This document shows positions 18,318 through 26,526 of a DNA stretch of 64,000 nucleotides, piece by piece (position 1 is the first letter of the stretch; the number at the start of each line of letters is the position of its first letter). The DNA is from Butyrivibrio sp. M55. Its GTDB lineage: Bacteria > Bacillota > Clostridia > Lachnospirales > Lachnospiraceae. A program made the position numbers and the translations under genes. A model generated the notes under the pieces. That model was not told the DNA's origin, did no database searches, and saw only the letters and a list, made by a program, of their open reading frames with translations. The DNA lies in the NCBI RefSeq assembly GCF_900116865.1, contig NZ_FPCD01000003.1:296049-360048 (forward strand). Direction: 5' to 3'.

Positions 18318-19505
18318 ATGCACGGAAAAAAAGTATTCTCCTTAAAAATAACCTTAATAATGGCATTTTGTTTTATCTTTAATTTGGCCGCATGGAAAAG
18401 TGCGGCCTTTTCTGACTTCTACGTCACGAATATATATCCGAAGATAACATCGGTATATGGAGCACTCACAAGTAAGGTTGCTTTTTCTGTAGGCGAGATC
18501 ATGCTGGTATTTATCGTTTTGTTTACGGCTTTTGCAATTCTGTTTATAGGCGTACACACCGTGTTTTGGATATATTCAAAGTTTGCGATAAACAAGAGCC
18601 AAAGCTTCTTTTCCGCAGAAAAAGTATTCAATAGGATTTCGGGAATCCTTCACAGAGTGTCGCCCATTATGATGGCGATTGTATGCACGATAATGTCGCT
18701 TAATTGCTTTGTTCTGTACCACACATCAAAACTTAAAGTGACAGAGACGGGATTTACCAAGGAATATGATCTTGCTCAGCTTGCAGAGCTTAGAGACATC
18801 GTGGTTCGAAGATGTAATGAACTCGCAGAGCAGGTACCGCATGACGAGAGAGGAAATGTTATATATAGCGGAAACATGCAGGAGCAGGCCATCCTTGCAA
18901 TGAAGAATCTTGAAGGAGAGTTTCCAAGACTTGGTGGATATTATGTGACGCCAAAGCCGCTTCATTTCTCGGGATTTATGAGTCAGCAGTACATGCAGGG
19001 TTATTATTTCCCGTTCTCGATGGAAGCAAACTATAATGATACGATGTCTATAATGAATAAGCCGTTTACGATGTGTCATGAACTTGCACATACCCACGGA
19101 TACATATATGAAGATGAAGCAAACTTCCTGGGATTTCTTGCCTGTGTAAAATCTGATGACGTAGTATTTAGATACAGCGGATATTTGGGAGTTCTTAATT
19201 ATATAAATAATGATTTTTATAACGCTGTCAGCAAGCAGGAATACAATTCACACGTGAAGATTTCTGACAGGGTAAAGTATGACAACCAGTTCCTTACAAA
19301 GGAAGCGTGGGTTGAAGTTGAGAAGAAGGCTGTAGTTAAGACGGCTACGGTGAAAAAAGCGGCTGAAACCTTCATAGATACTAATCTTAAAGTGAACGGA
19401 GTGCTTTCAGGAAAAGTAAGTTATTGTCATGTAGTTGCACTTATCATGGATTACTATTACAATGAGCCCGAGTACGCAGAAAACGAATCGGGGGACAAGA
19501 TATGA
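18318..19505 (+). CDS. DUF3810 membrane protein with HExxH metalloprotease motif
   Basis: A 395-residue protein with three membrane helices in the first 140 residues (about 8-28, 52-80 and 112-132) and a soluble remainder. The zinc-metalloprotease signature HELAH is at residues 254-258, followed by an EDEANFLGFLAC segment that may give the third zinc ligand. This is the DUF3810 family, whose substrate is unknown. ATG 18318 is taken as the start because AGGGAG lies 10 bases upstream; the in-frame ATG 18288 has no ribosome site. It overlaps the following lipoprotein gene (ATGA) and is divergent from the CiaRH-like operon. Confidence 0.82.
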   Translation: MHGKKVFSLKITLIMAFCFIFNLAAWKSAAFSDFYVTNIYPKITSVYGALTSKVAFSVGEIMLVFIVLFTAFAILFIGVHTVFWIYSKFAINKSQSFFSAEKVFNRISGILHRVSPIMMAIVCTIMSLNCFVLYHTSKLKVTETGFTKEYDLAQLAELRDIVVRRCNELAEQVPHDERGNVIYSGNMQEQAILAMKNLEGEFPRLGGYYVTPKPLHFSGFMSQQYMQGYYFPFSMEANYNDTMSIMNKPFTMCHELAHTHGYIYEDEANFLGFLACVKSDDVVFRYSGYLGVLNYINNDFYNAVSKQEYNSHVKISDRVKYDNQFLTKEAWVEVEKKAVVKTATVKKAAETFIDTNLKVNGVLSGKVSYCHVVALIMDYYYNEPEYAENESGDKI

Positions 19506-20191
19506 AAAGTGGCAAGTTAATTAGCGGAGCAGGAACGCTTATTATGGCGCTCCTGCTTGTTGCGTGTAAACCTTCGGCTGAAAAGTTAAGTGAGGCCGAG
19601 GCATTAAAAGCAGAACTTATTGAGGCCAAAAATAATGCGGAGAATACGTACCTTGATATAACAGATTCAAGCCTTAAAGGAACTCTTGATGAGCTTGCGC
19701 AAAAAGAATCTGTTATTGAGAATAAGGATTTCAGTAAAATGAGCAATAGTATGCTTGAGTATTATGGTCCGAAGATGACGGAACTTACTACTGAATATCG
19801 GGGCATACAGGCAACACTTGATGCAAAACTTGCTGAAGATAATGCTAAGAGAGAAGCAGCCCAAAGAGAGGCTATGATAAATGCAACTATTATAAATAAT
19901 ACGGATTTCATGATAACAGAGATGATGCTTCATGATCTTACAAGTGATGCATACTCTGCAAATCTGCTTGATGAGGGAGTTACGCTTGCTGCGGGATACA
20001 CACTTGTGGGTGTTGATCTTGATATCAGAATAGACAGTACGCAGTGGGAAATTGTTATAAAAGATGACGGGGGCAACTCATTTACGTTTGTCTGCGGGGA
20101 CTTTAACCAGGCATCAAGAGATGGAATATTCATAACACTAAGCTATGATAAGTCGGCCGGCGGAGGGGTGGCGGACATCCAAAATCAATAA
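19502..20191 (+). CDS. Lipoprotein of unknown function
   Basis: A 229-residue protein with a lipoprotein signal peptide (lipobox LLVAC, Cys at 22). A helical, probably coiled-coil region (about 30-125, rich in Ala, Glu and Lys) is followed by a beta-rich C-terminal domain of about 100 residues with the pattern of small extracellular immunoglobulin-like folds. It is translationally coupled to the DUF3810 metalloprotease-like gene, so the two may act together on the outer face of the membrane. No known family was recognised. Confidence 0.8.
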   Translation: MKSGKLISGAGTLIMALLLVACKPSAEKLSEAEALKAELIEAKNNAENTYLDITDSSLKGTLDELAQKESVIENKDFSKMSNSMLEYYGPKMTELTTEYRGIQATLDAKLAEDNAKREAAQREAMINATIINNTDFMITEMMLHDLTSDAYSANLLDEGVTLAAGYTLVGVDLDIRIDSTQWEIVIKDDGGNSFTFVCGDFNQASRDGIFITLSYDKSAGGGVADIQNQ

Positions 20192-20215
20192 AATTTGTGA
20201 GAATTGCACAAAATA

Positions 20216-20232
20216 TTAAGGAAATCTTAAGA
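20216..20232. repeat. TTAAG double site (11-base period), copy 1
   Basis: Two TTAAG half-sites at 20216-20220 and 20227-20231, in the context TTAAGGAAATCTTAAGA. The same 17 bases occur at 49363-49379. Spacing of one helical turn is typical for OmpR-family tandem binding; the CiaR site (NTTAAG-N5-WTTAAG) is the closest known pattern. It ends 21 bases before the -35 box at 20253. Confidence 0.65.
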
Positions 20233-20252
20233 TATTATGCGTCGATTTGTCG

Positions 20253-20281
20253 GTGACATTATTCTATTCACAATATATAAT
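20253..20281 (+). promoter_or_regulatory. Strong sigma-A promoter for the small lipoprotein
   Basis: GTGACA (20253-20258), a 17-base spacer and a perfect TATAAT (20276-20281). Transcription would begin near 20288, giving a leader of about 67 bases. Confidence 0.75.
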
Positions 20282-20354
20282 CTATAACTGTACTGAAGCA
20301 ATTGTTTGCAATAATTCGTAATTGCAAAGTATGCAGAAAAGAGGAGAATATATT

Positions 20355-20621
20355 ATGAAGAAGAATATCGTTACATTACTTTCAGTTTTAACACTTTCAG
20401 CAGCAGTTCTTGCTGGTTGCGGTGAGGCAGCAGAAGAGGCTTCAACAGAGGCTACATCTGTAGAAGCATCTGTAGAAGCTTTCTCAGTAGAAGAGGCTGC
20501 TACAGAAGAGACAACAGAAGCAGCTACAGACGCTTCATCTGATGCATCTTCAGACGCTTCATCAGACGCTTCATCTGAGGCATCTTCAGACGCTTCAGCA
20601 GAGGCTTCATCAGCAAAATAA
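20355..20621 (+). CDS. Small Ser/Ala/Asp-repeat lipoprotein
   Basis: An 88-residue protein: a lipoprotein signal (lipobox LAGC, Cys at 21), then a low-complexity acidic tail of Glu, Ala, Ser and Thr ending in repeats of the type SSDA. Nothing folded is expected. ATG 20355 follows GAGGAG; an in-frame ATG at 20322 lies before that site. The near-consensus promoter and the adjacent TTAAG double site suggest an abundant, regulated surface lipoprotein. The function is unknown; it could be a spacer, a decoy or a modified surface coat. Confidence 0.75.
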   Translation: MKKNIVTLLSVLTLSAAVLAGCGEAAEEASTEATSVEASVEAFSVEEAATEETTEAATDASSDASSDASSDASSEASSDASAEASSAK

Positions 20622-20700
20622 TAATAGCTAATTCAATTAGATTTATTAAACAACAGGTAACACTAGTTTAATCAATTGCTTTAGTCAGTACATAAAAAAG

Positions 20701-20732
20701 CCCCGGTGCATATGCATCGGGGAATTTTTTTA
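20701..20732. terminator. Bidirectional Rho-independent terminator
   Basis: A nearly perfect stem with arms CCCCGGTGCAT and ATGCATCGGGG (20701-20722), A-rich on the left and T-rich on the right, placed between converging genes so that it serves both. Confidence 0.9.
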
Positions 20733-20737
20733 TTTCT

Positions 20738-21634
20738 TTATAATGCGATTCCAAGAACATCAAGCAAAGCGCCTGTGACAGTTCCGATAAGGAACAGAAG
20801 AATTGCTATTCTTATATTTTCTTTTTTTTCATCATTAACTCTGAATAATACCAAAAGTCCGATTCCGGCTCCGACTAAGAGGCCTGACATCATTGTTCCG
20901 AGAGTGATCATCTTATCAAGATACAAAGTTGTAATTATGACAGATGCCGCACAATTGGGGATAAGACCGATAATTCCCGCAAGAAGGTGGCTGAGCACCG
21001 GACTTGTCTTAAGAAGTTCAGATAACTTATCTTCTCCGATAAGCTCGATCGCAAATCCCAATATCAAAGTAAGAACAAGAACAAAAGCAAAAATGTGTAT
21101 CGTATGAACAAATGCGGATTTTACAATTCCGATAAAGCCGCTGTGGTCGTCCTCTTCGCAGTGACAATGTTCTTTTTCGCACAGAGCATTTATCTGAACC
21201 GGATCGTCGAGTCTTTTATTATGAGTAAGATGGTGCCAGTGAACAACTGCATCAATGACAAAGCCTGCGATGATTCCGATGACTGCCTTGATGATCAGTA
21301 TCTTTATCATAATTCCGGCTGGAACCTGTTCTGATATAAAAAGCGGAATCATCTCATCCGAAGTTGAAAGATAGATCGCTATAAGAGTTCCGAGTGTTAT
21401 AACTCTGCCTGCGTAGAGATTGGAAGCTGCGGCTGAAAATCCGCACTGCGGAAAAACGCCGATCAGTCCGCCCCACAAAGGTCCGAAGTATTCTGTTTTT
21501 TGGACAATCGCAGACGTATATTCCTGAGTCTTGTGCTCCAGATATTCCATTAAAAGGTAGGTTATAAAAAGAAAGGGGAGTATCTTAAGAGAATCGATAA
21601 GCGCGTCCATGACAACATCGATGATAAGTTCCAT
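20738..21634 (-). CDS. ArsP_2-type permease (putative manganese/arsenic exporter)
   Basis: A 298-residue protein with about 8-10 helices in two homologous halves: each half has a GLIGVFPQCGFS / GIIGLIPNCAAS motif, with a Pro and Cys in the membrane. A middle loop (about 150-170) rich in His, Cys and acidic residues (CEKEHCHCEEDDH) looks like a metal-binding segment. This is the putative manganese transporter or arsenic efflux family (PF11449). ATG 21634 follows AAGGAG. No manganese riboswitch is visible upstream; only about 50 bases separate it from tRNA-Gly, so it may be read from the tRNA promoter. Confidence 0.82.
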   Translation of the reverse strand: MELIIDVVMDALIDSLKILPFLFITYLLMEYLEHKTQEYTSAIVQKTEYFGPLWGGLIGVFPQCGFSAAASNLYAGRVITLGTLIAIYLSTSDEMIPLFISEQVPAGIMIKILIIKAVIGIIAGFVIDAVVHWHHLTHNKRLDDPVQINALCEKEHCHCEEDDHSGFIGIVKSAFVHTIHIFAFVLVLTLILGFAIELIGEDKLSELLKTSPVLSHLLAGIIGLIPNCAASVIITTLYLDKMITLGTMMSGLLVGAGIGLLVLFRVNDEKKENIRIAILLFLIGTVTGALLDVLGIAL

Positions 21635-21687
21635 GAATTAACTCCTTGCTGTATAAGAAAGAAAAAAGGGTAAAAAAAAATCAGTAA

Positions 21688-21758
21688 AGCGGGTGATGGG
21701 AATCGAACCCACGTATCTAGCTTGGAAGGCTAGTGTTCTACCATTGAACTACACCCGC
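21688..21758 (-). tRNA. tRNA-Gly (anticodon TCC)
   Basis: A 71-base cloverleaf with seven paired acceptor bases (GCGGGTG/CACCCGC), the anticodon loop CTTCCAA and T loop TTCGATT. CCA is not encoded. A run of T follows on the minus strand. Confidence 0.97.
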
Positions 21759-21777
21759 ACGGTACTGACAAGATTGT

Positions 21778-21806
21778 ATTTTAATTACTTTTGTATGGTA
21801 TGTCAA
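21778..21806 (-). promoter_or_regulatory. Consensus promoter for tRNA-Gly
   Basis: On the minus strand TTGACA (plus 21801-21806), a 17-base spacer and TAAAAT (plus 21778-21783), about 20 bases before the tRNA. Confidence 0.85.
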
Positions 21807-21840
21807 GGGGTTTTATGATAAACTTTACATTGTTTTTAAA

Positions 21841-21869
21841 TTGACAATACAAATTTGCGGTGTTATCAT
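21841..21869 (+). promoter_or_regulatory. Promoter of the suf operon
   Basis: TTGACA (21841-21846), 17 bases, and TATCAT (21864-21869) with TGT in front, an extended -10. Transcription should begin near 21876, inside the palindrome that follows. Confidence 0.85.
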
Positions 21870-21870
21870 A

Positions 21871-21893
21871 TTTCCTACTAAGTTGGTAGGAAA
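21871..21893. promoter_or_regulatory. Palindromic operator of the suf operon, Rrf2/IscR-like
   Basis: Perfect 8-base arms TTTCCTAC (21871-21878) and GTAGGAAA (21886-21893) around 7 bases. The core ACTAAGTTGGT resembles the centre of IscR-type sites. It covers the predicted transcription start, the position of a repressor. The regulator gene is not in the window. Confidence 0.65.
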
Positions 21894-21913
21894 ACACGGA
21901 AAGGAAATTTATC

Positions 21914-22669
21914 ATGTCAGATGCGTCTTTATTACAGGTAAAAAACTTATCTGTATCAATAGATAACGAGTTGCCGATTCTGCACAAGATCAATTTAGAT
22001 ATAAAGCCCGGAGAGACTCATGTTCTCATGGGACCAAACGGCGCAGGAAAGTCCACACTTGGATATTCTCTTATGGGAAATCCTCATTATTGTGTGACAG
22101 AGGGAAATATTCTTTTTGACGGACAGGATATTACCGATATTTCTGCAGACAAGAGAGCAAAGGCAGGAATGTTCCTGTCATTCCAGAATCCTTATGAGAT
22201 TCCCGGAATTTCACTCAGCAGTTTTATAAGAAATTCTTTTCATGCCCAGACAGGTGCGCCTGTAAAGCTTATGGCTTTCCAGAAGTCACTTAAGGCTGCT
22301 ATGGAAGTTCTTTCTATGGACGAGGCTTACGCTGACAGAGACCTTAACGTTGGTTTTTCAGGCGGTGAGAAGAAAAAGGCAGAGATTCTTCAGCTTCTTA
22401 TGCTCAATCCCAAACTTGCGATTCTCGATGAGACAGACTCAGGACTTGACGTTGATGCTGTAAGAACAGTATCTAAGGGCATTCAGGAGTATCAGAAGAA
22501 AAAAGACGGAGCACTGCTTATAATCACACACAGCACCAAGATTCTTGAGTCATTGCATGTTGATTATACACATGTGCTTGTTAAGGGTAATCTTGTATGC
22601 ACAGGTGACGGATCTTTGGTTGATGAGATCAATGCTAACGGATTTGAGAAGTTTATCTCAGAAGCGTAA
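21914..22669 (+). CDS. sufC: Fe-S cluster assembly ATPase SufC
   Basis: A 251-residue ABC ATPase of the Suf system, the soluble motor that binds SufB and SufD and helps build Fe-S clusters. Walker A is GPNGAGKST (40-48), the signature is FSGGEKKKAEIL, and Walker B ends in LDETDSGLD, where SufC has Asp-Glu-Thr-Asp as expected. ATG 21914 follows GGAAAGGAAAT. First gene of sufCBDSU. Confidence 0.97.
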   Translation: MSDASLLQVKNLSVSIDNELPILHKINLDIKPGETHVLMGPNGAGKSTLGYSLMGNPHYCVTEGNILFDGQDITDISADKRAKAGMFLSFQNPYEIPGISLSSFIRNSFHAQTGAPVKLMAFQKSLKAAMEVLSMDEAYADRDLNVGFSGGEKKKAEILQLLMLNPKLAILDETDSGLDVDAVRTVSKGIQEYQKKKDGALLIITHSTKILESLHVDYTHVLVKGNLVCTGDGSLVDEINANGFEKFISEA

Positions 22670-22696
22670 TAATTGGCCGGATAACAGAGGATTGAT

Positions 22697-24106
22697 ATGA
22701 GCGATAACAAACAGAAAGTGGTTGAGATAGACCGCAGCGCATATGAATTTAAGGATATAGAGACAGAAAAAGACTTCTACAGGATGGAGGAAGGTCTTGA
22801 TGAGGAAACCGTATTAAAGGTTTCTGCAGAAAAGCACGATCCTGAATGGATGAGGGATTTCAGACTTAAGTGCTTAAAGATATACAACGAGATGGAAATG
22901 CCAAAGTGGGGCCCCAGTATAGAAGGCCTTGATATGGACAGGATAACATCTTATGTAAGACATAAGTCGGAGATGAAGAATAACTGGGAAGATGTTCCGG
23001 AAGATATCAAGAACACTTTTGAAAGACTCGGTATTCCTCAGGCAGAGAGAGAATCCCTTGCAGGTGTCGGAGCCCAGTATGATTCAGAGCTTGTATATCA
23101 CAATGTAAAAGACGAGGTTGCAGCTCAGGGTGTTATTTATACAGATCTTGAGAGCGCAATGAAAACAGAATACGCGGATATGATCAAGAGCCACTTTATG
23201 ACTCTTATACCGCCTACGGATCACAAATTTGCAGCGCTTCACGGAGCGGTATGGTCCGGAGGCTCATTTGTATATGTACCGAAGGGAGTTAAGGTAGACA
23301 TTCCGCTTCAGTCTTATTTCAGACTTAATGCGGCAGGAGCCGGACAGTTTGAGCATACTCTCATAATTGTTGATGAAGGCGCAGATCTTCACTTCATAGA
23401 AGGATGCTCGGCACCAAAGTATAATGTGGCCAATCTTCATGCGGGAGCTGTTGAGCTCTTTGTGGCAAAGAATGCGAGACTTCGCTATTCCACAATCGAG
23501 AACTGGTCCAAGAATATGTATAACCTTAATACCAAGAGAGCTCTTATAGAAGAGAACGGAATCATGGAGTGGGTATCGGGATCGTTTGGATCTCATACGG
23601 GATATCTTTATCCTATGACAATTCTTAAGGGCGATCACTCCAAGATGGAATTTACCGGAATTACTTTTGCCGGAAAAGGCCAGAACCTTGATACAGGTGC
23701 CAAGGTAGTACATCAGGGAGTGGGAACTACTTCGGTTATAAATTCCAAGTCCATTTCCAAGGACGGTGGAATAGGAACATACAGAAGCAGTGTTGTAATT
23801 CAGAGTTCAGCTAAAAAGGCAAAAGCGTCAGTTTCCTGTGATTCACTTATGGTAGACAGCATTTCCAGAGCAGATACAATTCCGGGAATGGACATCAGAA
23901 CCGATGATGCTGATGTAGGACACGAGGCTAAGATTGGAAGAATCAGCGATGATGCTATTTTCTACCTTATGTCCAGAGGAATAAGTGAGGAAGAAGCTAA
24001 GGCGATGATCGTAAGCGGATTTGCCAATCCTGTTTCAAAGGAACTTCCGCTTGAGTATGCCGTTGAGATGAATAACCTTATTAAGCTTGAGATGAGCGGA
24101 CATTGA
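22697..24106 (+). CDS. sufB: Fe-S cluster assembly scaffold SufB
   Basis: A 469-residue SufB with the full-length beta-helix core and the family's conserved stretches (HAAVWSGGSFVYVPKGV-like region at about 190-205, EGCSAPKY, ENWSKNMYNLNTKR, and near the C-terminus DDADVGHEAKIGRIS). Cys in EGCSAP and the C-terminal DCDxxGHEA-type motif (here ADVGHEA) match the cluster-building and SufD-contact sites. Length is normal. It begins 28 bases after sufC. Confidence 0.97.
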   Translation: MSDNKQKVVEIDRSAYEFKDIETEKDFYRMEEGLDEETVLKVSAEKHDPEWMRDFRLKCLKIYNEMEMPKWGPSIEGLDMDRITSYVRHKSEMKNNWEDVPEDIKNTFERLGIPQAERESLAGVGAQYDSELVYHNVKDEVAAQGVIYTDLESAMKTEYADMIKSHFMTLIPPTDHKFAALHGAVWSGGSFVYVPKGVKVDIPLQSYFRLNAAGAGQFEHTLIIVDEGADLHFIEGCSAPKYNVANLHAGAVELFVAKNARLRYSTIENWSKNMYNLNTKRALIEENGIMEWVSGSFGSHTGYLYPMTILKGDHSKMEFTGITFAGKGQNLDTGAKVVHQGVGTTSVINSKSISKDGGIGTYRSSVVIQSSAKKAKASVSCDSLMVDSISRADTIPGMDIRTDDADVGHEAKIGRISDDAIFYLMSRGISEEEAKAMIVSGFANPVSKELPLEYAVEMNNLIKLEMSGH

Positions 24107-24119
24107 GAAGGGACTTCAC

Positions 24120-25289
24120 ATGAACAAAGATTTGAACATGAAGGTTAATGTGCTGCCTGTTTTGACATATGGTTTTCTTAAGGTCAATGACAGTACAGTT
24201 TCCGAATCAGATATAAAAATAGATAGCTTTGAAACTCCGGATGCAAGCAAGATGCCTCAGGGCGTAGATGTAAAGCGCGGAGTTGATTTTGAGGAAGCGG
24301 GCGAGATCTTTATCAAGAATAAAGACAGGATCATGTACACCACAGGCGATTTTGCAGGCCCTAATGCTGATACGACGGGAAGAAACGACGGTCAGGCAAT
24401 CAGAACGGGAATGGGAATCGATGTAGACGAGCTTATGATCTCTGCAGGTGCTAAGTGTGATATTTATACGGTTGAGGAAAATGTTAAAGTTTCCGAACCC
24501 GTTATCATAGAGTACAAGATGAAAGACGGCGAAGGATGTATATCATCACAGGTCATTCATGCCAAGAAAGGTTCTGAGATAAACGTCATCCTTGCATATG
24601 AGTCAGAAAAGGATTTTGGCGGTTTTCATGGAATCAGCACAAGACTTCTTGCTGAAGAAGATGCAAAGATCAACCTTTATAAGATTCAGATGCTTGGAGA
24701 TAAGTTCATTCATTTTGATGATATCGGCGGTGCATGTTTTAAGGGCGGATCAATCGGTGTTACGACATTGGAGCTTGGTGCCAAGAAGGCATGGACAGGT
24801 TGTCTTGTGAATCTTGTAGAAAAAGAGGCTGAGCTCATATCAAATATGGGCTATCTTGTAAGATACGACAATTTCCTCGATGTGAATTACATTGCAGACC
24901 AGAGAGGAAAAAATACAAACTCTGTAATGCACGCAAAGGGAGTTCTTATGGATTCCGCGACAAAGGTATTCAGAGGAACCATTGATTTTAAGAACGGAAG
25001 CTCGGGATCGGCAGGCGATGAGCAGGAAGATACGCTTATGCTGAGTCCTGATGTTATAAATCGCAGCATGCCCGTGATCCTTTGTCAGGAAGAAGATGTA
25101 GACGGAAGACACGGTGCAACAATAGGACAGCTTGGCGAAGATTTGTTGTTCTATATGCAGACAAGAGGAATCGATGAAGAAAATGCAAAGCGCATGATGA
25201 TAAGGGCAAGACTTGACAGCGTTGCAAGAACGATTCCCGATAAGGAACTGGAACAGAGAGTTATATTCTACATTCAGAATATCATTTAA
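24120..25289 (+). CDS. sufD: Fe-S cluster assembly protein SufD
   Basis: A 389-residue SufB/SufD-family protein, shorter and more divergent than SufB, as SufD usually is. The C-terminal RHGATIGQLGEDLLFYMQTRGI stretch (spread over 20 residues) is the paralogous counterpart of the SufB end. It forms the SufB-SufC2-SufD complex. The start overlaps no gene and follows GAAGGGA. The call rests on the fold pattern and on its place between sufB and sufS. Confidence 0.93.
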   Translation: MNKDLNMKVNVLPVLTYGFLKVNDSTVSESDIKIDSFETPDASKMPQGVDVKRGVDFEEAGEIFIKNKDRIMYTTGDFAGPNADTTGRNDGQAIRTGMGIDVDELMISAGAKCDIYTVEENVKVSEPVIIEYKMKDGEGCISSQVIHAKKGSEINVILAYESEKDFGGFHGISTRLLAEEDAKINLYKIQMLGDKFIHFDDIGGACFKGGSIGVTTLELGAKKAWTGCLVNLVEKEAELISNMGYLVRYDNFLDVNYIADQRGKNTNSVMHAKGVLMDSATKVFRGTIDFKNGSSGSAGDEQEDTLMLSPDVINRSMPVILCQEEDVDGRHGATIGQLGEDLLFYMQTRGIDEENAKRMMIRARLDSVARTIPDKELEQRVIFYIQNII

Positions 25290-25305
25290 CAGGTAGGAAA
25301 AAGAA

Positions 25306-26526
25306 ATGGCAAACATCGGAGATTATCGAAAAGACTTCGATATTTTAAATTCAGGTGACTATGTATATTTTGATAATGCGGCTACTTCCCAGAGACCCAA
25401 CCAGGTTCTGGATGCAATATCAAATTTTTATCGCACGGCAAATGCCAATCCGTTAAGAGGGTTATACGATTGGAGTATGGCGGCAACAGAGATGTACGAA
25501 GATTCAAGGCGTGTCGTTGCTGATTTCATAGGTGCGAATTCTCCCGAAGAAATTATTTTTACAAGAAATACTTCCGAATCACTTAACCTCGTGGCATACA
25601 GCTATGGCCTTGATAATGTGTCAGAGGGTGATGAAGTGGTTATTTCCGTAATGGAGCATCACAGTAACATTCTGCCCTGGCAGATGGTATGCAAGAAGAA
25701 AAACGCAAAGCTTGTGTATCTTGAGCCTGACGAAGAGGGTGTTATCTCCAAGGAGGAGTACGAGAGCAAGATAACAGATAGAACAAAGGTTGTAGCAATA
25801 GGGCACGTATCCAATGTTATGGGCGTTACCAACCCTGTAAAAGAGATTGCGGCATATGCTAAGTCTAAGGGTGCAATTGTGGTTGTAGACGGCGCTCAGT
25901 CGACTCCTCATATGAAAGTTAATGTACAGGAACTCGGTGCAGATTTCTTTGCATTCTCCGGACACAAGATGCTCGGACCTATGGGCATAGGTGTTCTTTA
26001 CGGAAGAAAAGAACTTTTGGAAAATATGTCTCCATTCCTTACCGGCGGAGAAATGATAGAGTATGTTACAAGGACAGATGCCACTTATGCGGAGCTTCCT
26101 CACAAGTTTGAGGCAGGCACGGTAAACGCATCAGGTGCGGTTGGACTTGCTGAAGCAATCAGATACCTTCAGAATGTTGGTTTTGAGGCTATAGAGGCGC
26201 AGGAGCAGAAGCTTACGGCACTTCTTATGGAAGGCATGTCAAAACTCCCTTATATCAAGATATATGGCTCAAAAGACCCAACAAAGCATTGTGGCATTGT
26301 GACATTTACAATAGAGGGCGTACACCCGCATGACATTTCATCAGTGCTTAACGACGATCATGTATGCATAAGAGCAGGCCATCATTGTGCTCAGCCACTT
26401 ATGCAGTTTATCGGAGCAGGATCTACGGCACGTGCAAGTTTGTACTTCTATAATACAGAAGAAGAGGTTAAAATATTCCTGGAGAAACTTGCAAAGGTTA
26501 GGGAGGTCATGGGATATGGAGCTTAA
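25306..26526 (+). CDS. sufS: Cysteine desulfurase SufS
   Basis: A 406-residue PLP enzyme that takes sulfur from cysteine and leaves it as a persulfide on its active-site Cys. PLP Lys221 is in FSGHKMLGP and the catalytic Cys361 is in AGHHCAQP, which matches group II enzymes of the SufS/CsdA type. The start follows AGGTAGGAAAAAG. The end overlaps sufU by 11 bases, and SufU is the partner that takes the sulfur. Confidence 0.97.
   Translation: MANIGDYRKDFDILNSGDYVYFDNAATSQRPNQVLDAISNFYRTANANPLRGLYDWSMAATEMYEDSRRVVADFIGANSPEEIIFTRNTSESLNLVAYSYGLDNVSEGDEVVISVMEHHSNILPWQMVCKKKNAKLVYLEPDEEGVISKEEYESKITDRTKVVAIGHVSNVMGVTNPVKEIAAYAKSKGAIVVVDGAQSTPHMKVNVQELGADFFAFSGHKMLGPMGIGVLYGRKELLENMSPFLTGGEMIEYVTRTDATYAELPHKFEAGTVNASGAVGLAEAIRYLQNVGFEAIEAQEQKLTALLMEGMSKLPYIKIYGSKDPTKHCGIVTFTIEGVHPHDISSVLNDDHVCIRAGHHCAQPLMQFIGAGSTARASLYFYNTEEEVKIFLEKLAKVREVMGYGA

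Noticed and set aside
21640..21687. Manganese (yybP-type) riboswitch before the ArsP_2-type permease
   Set aside because: Relatives often have one, but only about 50 bases separate the gene from tRNA-Gly and no such structure fits.
26387..26515. Longer N-terminus for SufU starting inside sufS
   Set aside because: It would add 43 residues unrelated to the family; the ATG at 26516 has a ribosome site and gives a normal length.
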